Shown here: positions 62,001 through 64,000 of the stretch, in pieces | Position numbering within the stretch: the first letter of the stretch is position 1 | Layout of the letters: the number at the start of each line of letters is the position of its first letter | NCBI GenBank assembly: GCA_029224965.1 | Contig: JAQXVO010000028.1 | Location: forward strand, 1 to 64,000 | Reading direction: 5' to 3' | DNA from: Lachnospiraceae bacterium | GTDB taxonomy: Bacteria; Bacillota; Clostridia; Lachnospirales; Lachnospiraceae | Length of the DNA stretch: 64,000 nt | Made by a program: the position numbers and the translations under genes | Notes under the pieces: model-generated | What the model was told of the DNA's origin: nothing | Seen by the model: the letters and a program-made list of their open reading frames with translations, nothing else | Databases searched by the model: none

Positions 62001-62214
62001 GATAGCGGGGAATCATATCCTTGATGACACGGGTCAGGACATGGCCGATATGAGGCTTGCCGTTTGCGGTAGGCGGGCCGTCATAGAAGGTATAGGTCTC
62101 ACCCTTCTTCCTTGAGTCCATGGACTTTTCGAAGATGTGTTCCTGGTTCCAGAAATCGATGACCTGGTGCTCCCGGTCGACGAAGTTCATGGAAGAGTCA
62201 ACTTTCTTGTACAT
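59023..62214 (-). CDS. ileS: Isoleucyl-tRNA synthetase (eukaryote-like long form)
   Basis: A 1063-residue class I synthetase. HIGH is in ANGKPHIGHVL and KMSKS in QKMSKSKGN. The CP1 editing domain shows TTPWTLPSN. Zinc-type Cys pairs occur in YCPRCG, CWRCD, CEDCG and CPHCG. There is no C-terminal zinc motif as in the E. coli type, so it belongs to the longer IleS2-like group, members of which are often mupirocin-tolerant (family knowledge). AAGGAGG selects ATG 62214. It is preceded by an Ile T-box leader. Confidence 0.95.
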   Translation of the reverse strand: MYKKVDSSMNFVDREHQVIDFWNQEHIFEKSMDSRKKGETYTFYDGPPTANGKPHIGHVLTRVIKDMIPRYQTMKGKYVPRKAGWDTHGLPVEIGVEKELGLDGKEQIEAYGMEPFIKKCKESVWKYKGMWEQFSDQVGFWADMEHPYITYDDNFIESEWWALKEIWNKKLLYKGFKVVPYCPRCGTPLSAQEVAQGYKTVKERSAIVRFKVKGEDAYILAWTTTPWTLPSNTALCVNPDETYVKVKAADGYTYYIAEALASKVLSPLAKEGEKAYEVLESYVGKDLEGKEYEPLYDFTAKAAEKAHKKAHYVLSDTYVTMTDGTGIVHIAPAFGEDDARIGREWDLPLIELVDAEGKLKPETGKFAGMRCKPTQKEIDKGAVSADPEVLKDLDEKGLLFAAPKFEHDYPHCWRCDTPLIYYARESWFIKMTAVKDELVANNKTVNWIPKGIGEGRFGKWLENVQDWGISRDRYWGTPLNIWQCEDCGYQESIGSREELKEKTGREDALTVELHRPYIDAFTYKCPHCGKTMHRVPEVIDCWFDSGAMPFAQHHYPFENKDLFEQQFPAQFISEAVDQTRGWFYSLMAESTILFHKAPYQNVIVLGHVQDENGQKMSKSKGNAVDPMAALNKFGADAIRWYFYTNSQPWLPNKFHEKAVVEGQRKFLSTLWNTYAFFVLYANIDNFDATKYSLDYDKLSVMDKWIISRLNTAVKTADNCLGNYKIPEAASALSTFVDELSNWYVRRSRERFWAKGMEQDKINAYMTLWTSLVTICKAAAPMIPFMTEEIYQNLVRSIDPSAPESIHLCDYPVVNEDHILPELEAEMDEVLKIKVLGSACRNEANVKNRQPIGTMYVKADKALDDSFTAILKDELNVKKVVFTDDVENFTTYTFKPQLRTVGPKYGKFLGKIQAALKGLDGNKAMAELKENGVLKFPEIDPSIELSEDDLLITMTQQEGYETQQDNGITVVMDMNLTPELIEEGFAREIISKVQTMRKEAGFEVMDHIRIGFEGSEKIKEVFEKRKDFISHETLCDEIADSLGGGYEKVWNVNGEKVKLSVEKV

Positions 62215-62288
62215 GCTTTCCTCCTTCGGATACATCCGGTTCCGGTTGATCTATCACTGTCTGTCCCAGACAGATCCGGTCCGGCAAA

Positions 62289-62322
62289 TAAAAACGCCCT
62301 CTATCCGCATAGGACAGAGGGC
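62289..62322 (-). terminator. T-box terminator of ileS
   Basis: GCCCTCT and AGAGGGC pair (62322-62316 with 62302-62296), with an inner TCC/GGA pair, followed by GTTTTTATTT on the minus strand. Confidence 0.9.
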
Positions 62323-62612
62323 ATCTGCTTATAACCACCTATGTGTCGTGAACTTGACCTTGCGGCAATATTCATGCTCTTACTAACGGGAAGAATCCGT
62401 CTTACCTAGTAGCTTTATCAGGACTGCCCGGGTGTTCGGATCTGAAAGAGGAATCCTGATCAGATCACACCTCAAAAATGTCCTTAAAAAGTGTTCAGCT
62501 TGAGGCTCGGAAGTGATTTTCAATCTGCTGCTACCGGCACCGGCTCTCATCATACCCGGCTCGCTTTTCGCTTTCGCCTGCAGACCTACTGTCTTCGTCA
62601 AAGCTTTTCTAT
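62289..62612 (-). promoter_or_regulatory. T-box riboswitch of ileS (Ile specifier)
   Basis: On the minus strand Stem I closes between AGCTTTGA (62605-62598) and TCAAGCT (62504-62498). GACGAAGACAGTAGG lies at 62599-62585, AGAGCCGG follows, and the specifier codon ATC is at 62517-62515. The tRNA-sensing sequence is AGGTGGTTAT (62340-62331); TGGT matches the ACCA end of tRNA-Ile, but the usual GGGTGGnACCGCG is degenerate. A terminator follows. Uncharged tRNA-Ile should switch it to read-through. Confidence 0.8.
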
Positions 62613-62728
62613 GGAATTTATGATGACAGGAACGACTCGGGCAAAAGCCTGCTGAAAGCTTTCCTGTCCGACGGAAAGTTCAATTCACATACTTATCAAA
62701 TGAAAAGACTTCACCGCCAACGTGAGAA

Positions 62729-62757
62729 ATTATAACCGCATTAATAAATGCTGTCAA
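62729..62757 (-). promoter_or_regulatory. Consensus promoter of the ileS leader
   Basis: A perfect TTGACA (62757-62752), 17 bases, TATAAT (62734-62729) on the minus strand. It overlaps the 3' end of the upstream DUF4190 gene and gives a leader of about 510 bases. The first 110 bases of leader carry an extra hairpin (GACAGGAA with TTCCTGTC) before the T-box. Confidence 0.85.
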
Positions 62758-63145
62758 CACGAAAATGGTAGGATCCCAGGTCAGAACCCTGCTGATTCTG
62801 CAGGTTCATAAGCTCCCGGAAGATCACATCCCCGTTCCGCATGGTTCCGATGACACAGAGAGCCACAAGGATCGCGAGAAGAATCAGTGTAATGACTGCC
62901 AGGACGATACCTGTAACCGGCATTGCCTTCTCTCTCATAACTCCGTAATTCCTGTTCTTTCGAAGCTGCAGATGGCCCAGGATCATTGCAGCGATGCTGC
63001 AGCCGATTCCGGGCAGAACTAGCCAGAAGAGAGCGATGGCCAGGATACCGAGAATCAGGGAAGCGATTCCGTTCTTATTGTTCCAGGGCGCAATATAAGG
63101 ATGGTAAGCCTGGATCGGGTTTCCATTTGAATCAAAATTATCCAT
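62741..63145 (-). CDS. DUF4190 membrane protein
   Basis: A 134-residue protein with an N-terminal Asn/Pro-rich cytoplasmic part and two membrane helices (SLILGILAIALFWLVLPGIGCSIAA and VLAVITLILLAILVALCV), the DUF4190 arrangement with the conserved GILAI and GH.QLRK blocks. The role is unknown. AAGGAG precedes the ATG. The ileS promoter overlaps the end of the gene. Confidence 0.85.
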   Translation of the reverse strand: MDNFDSNGNPIQAYHPYIAPWNNKNGIASLILGILAIALFWLVLPGIGCSIAAMILGHLQLRKNRNYGVMREKAMPVTGIVLAVITLILLAILVALCVIGTMRNGDVIFRELMNLQNQQGSDLGSYHFRVDSIY

Positions 63146-63252
63146 GTGATCAGCTCCTTATGCAGGATAGGAAAGTATCTGAGGCTGAACCGGTCGGAAT
63201 CCGGATCCGTGCTTTATTCTATGAATCCGACGCATCCGGGCTCTTCAAAAAT

Positions 63253-64000
63253 TTAGTTGAAGCCCATAAAACGCTGGGCAAGATGGTAGGACTTTCTAGC
63301 AACGCCGCGGCCGAACTTTCCGGGAATGTTCATGGAGAAGCCAAAGATTCCGTATCTGAGACGGCGGTAAACGCCCGGATTCTTCTCCTTGATATATTTC
63401 CAAAGCTCGTGGATCTGATGAAAGATGACCGGATCCTTGGAAACATAGCCCAGGCTGGAGGATACCACAGTGATCATCTCCAGATAGGACAGCATGTACT
63501 TCCGAAGCATGGGGTTCTGAATCTCGCTGTCATGGGCGCAGAAATAGTCGACCATGCGGTAATTGACTGCGAGCTGCTGATCGATCCTTCGGATCATGGT
63601 CTGCTCAGCTACGGACTGGCCGTCTCTTCCGATCAGATAGCGGTAGTAATCGACATCCAGATAGTACATGGTCTTCACATAGGGAAGCGGCTCGAAAACA
63701 AAAAGGTTATCTACATAGAAGGTATGCTTGGGCAGAATCAGACCAGACTCCCGGAGCATTTCCGTACGGTAGGTCACGGAATGCATGAGAATGACATTTC
63801 CCTTGATGACCCGCTTCAGGCCGTCCCATCCGAAAATCTCATTCTCGGGAAGCATGTGATGGTAGATCATGCGGCGCTGATGATTCTCGCAAAGCTTTTC
63901 ATAGACATAGTTGGTAAGGAGCATATCGACCGGCGTTCCGGCATCGACAAGCTCCTGAAGCTTTTCCCGAACCTTACGGTAGGCGTCTTCGTCTACCCAG
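63253..64000 (-). CDS. Glycosyltransferase family 2 (C-terminal part, cut by window edge)
   Basis: The frame enters from the right edge as WVDEDAYRKVREKL, the segment that follows the DDW of GT2 enzymes, so it is the C-terminal two thirds of a GT-A glycosyltransferase (the frame stays open past 63924 to the edge). HTFYVDNLFVFEPLPYVKTMYYLDVDYYRYLIGRDGQSV resembles the acceptor-side region of polysaccharide and teichoic-acid type GT2 proteins. The tail is Arg/Lys-rich. The acceptor sugar cannot be predicted. Confidence 0.85.
   Translation of the reverse strand, partial: WVDEDAYRKVREKLQELVDAGTPVDMLLTNYVYEKLCENHQRRMIYHHMLPENEIFGWDGLKRVIKGNVILMHSVTYRTEMLRESGLILPKHTFYVDNLFVFEPLPYVKTMYYLDVDYYRYLIGRDGQSVAEQTMIRRIDQQLAVNYRMVDYFCAHDSEIQNPMLRKYMLSYLEMITVVSSSLGYVSKDPVIFHQIHELWKYIKEKNPGVYRRLRYGIFGFSMNIPGKFGRGVARKSYHLAQRFMGFN

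Noticed and set aside
62383-62601. A 72-codon frame before ileS
   Set aside because: It lies wholly within the T-box RNA.
1-64000. CRISPR arrays, prophage, rRNA and tRNA genes
   Set aside because: No regularly spaced repeats, phage structural genes or cloverleaf/rRNA signatures were found; the only mobile DNA is the IS200/IS605 element at the left edge.

Overview
The window looks like a chromosomal segment of a gut-type clostridium, most likely Lachnospiraceae. The grounds are the SCIFF peptide with its radical SAM maturase next to a fused SecDF, a long eukaryote-like isoleucyl-tRNA synthetase behind a T-box leader, a CUT1 sugar transporter without its own ATPase, strong AGGAGG ribosome binding sites, and family-level sequence character throughout. 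No rRNA, tRNA or CRISPR array was seen. Almost every gene lies on the minus strand; the plus-strand genes are a small hydrolase (18572), typA (21442), a small membrane protein (42340) and a radical SAM enzyme (53800).

Layout. 1-956: left part of an IS200/IS605 element (tnpA complete, tnpB cut by the window edge), inserted at the T-run of the gpx terminator. 1060-3496: glutathione peroxidase, LysR regulator, PrsW-like membrane protease. 3638-10740: nickel/peptide-class ABC importer (two methyltransferases, two permeases, two ATPases, lipoprotein binding protein). 10846-16008: folC, degV, csp, and clpX-yerC-small gene. 16151-21209: lipid and ester hydrolases, GDPD, dapB and dapA. 21442-27770: typA, GH25 lysozyme, thrS, serS. 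28237-34174: maltodextrin block (malQ, two CUT1 permeases, binding lipoprotein, YesL-like protein) behind a promoter with four AACGTT operator-like sites. 34245-36633: glyA and a Gfo/Idh/MocA dehydrogenase. 36856-42099: FKBP/trigger-factor-like lipoprotein, SCIFF, SCIFF maturase, secDF. 42340-47986: small membrane protein, ispE-gntR, a (p)ppGpp synthetase, a TrmH-type methylase with a small overlapping gene, and pfkA. 48053-58735: dnaE, CPBP protease, patatin, radical SAM enzyme, plsY, glycogen phosphorylase. 59023-64000: ileS with T-box leader, DUF4190 membrane protein, partial glycosyltransferase.

How the genes work together. MalE/F/G, MalQ and GlgP form a maltodextrin/glycogen uptake and phosphorolysis route feeding glycolysis (PfkA). 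DapA and DapB feed lysine and peptidoglycan. SCIFF, its maturase, SecDF and the trigger-factor-like lipoprotein sit together, which suggests a link between RiPP maturation and export. PlsY, the patatin, the GDPD and two esterase-like hydrolases cover phospholipid turnover.

Regulation readable from sequence includes near-consensus promoters for gpx, dapA, serS, malE, clpX, ispE and ileS, an Ile T-box, and several terminators placed immediately before the next start codon (folC, SCIFF maturase, trmH). The best candidates for less-described biology are the ABC importer with twin methyltransferases, the ClpX with a long linker and no RKH loop, the radical SAM enzyme between lipid genes, and the overlapping alternative hairpins between malQ and serS.
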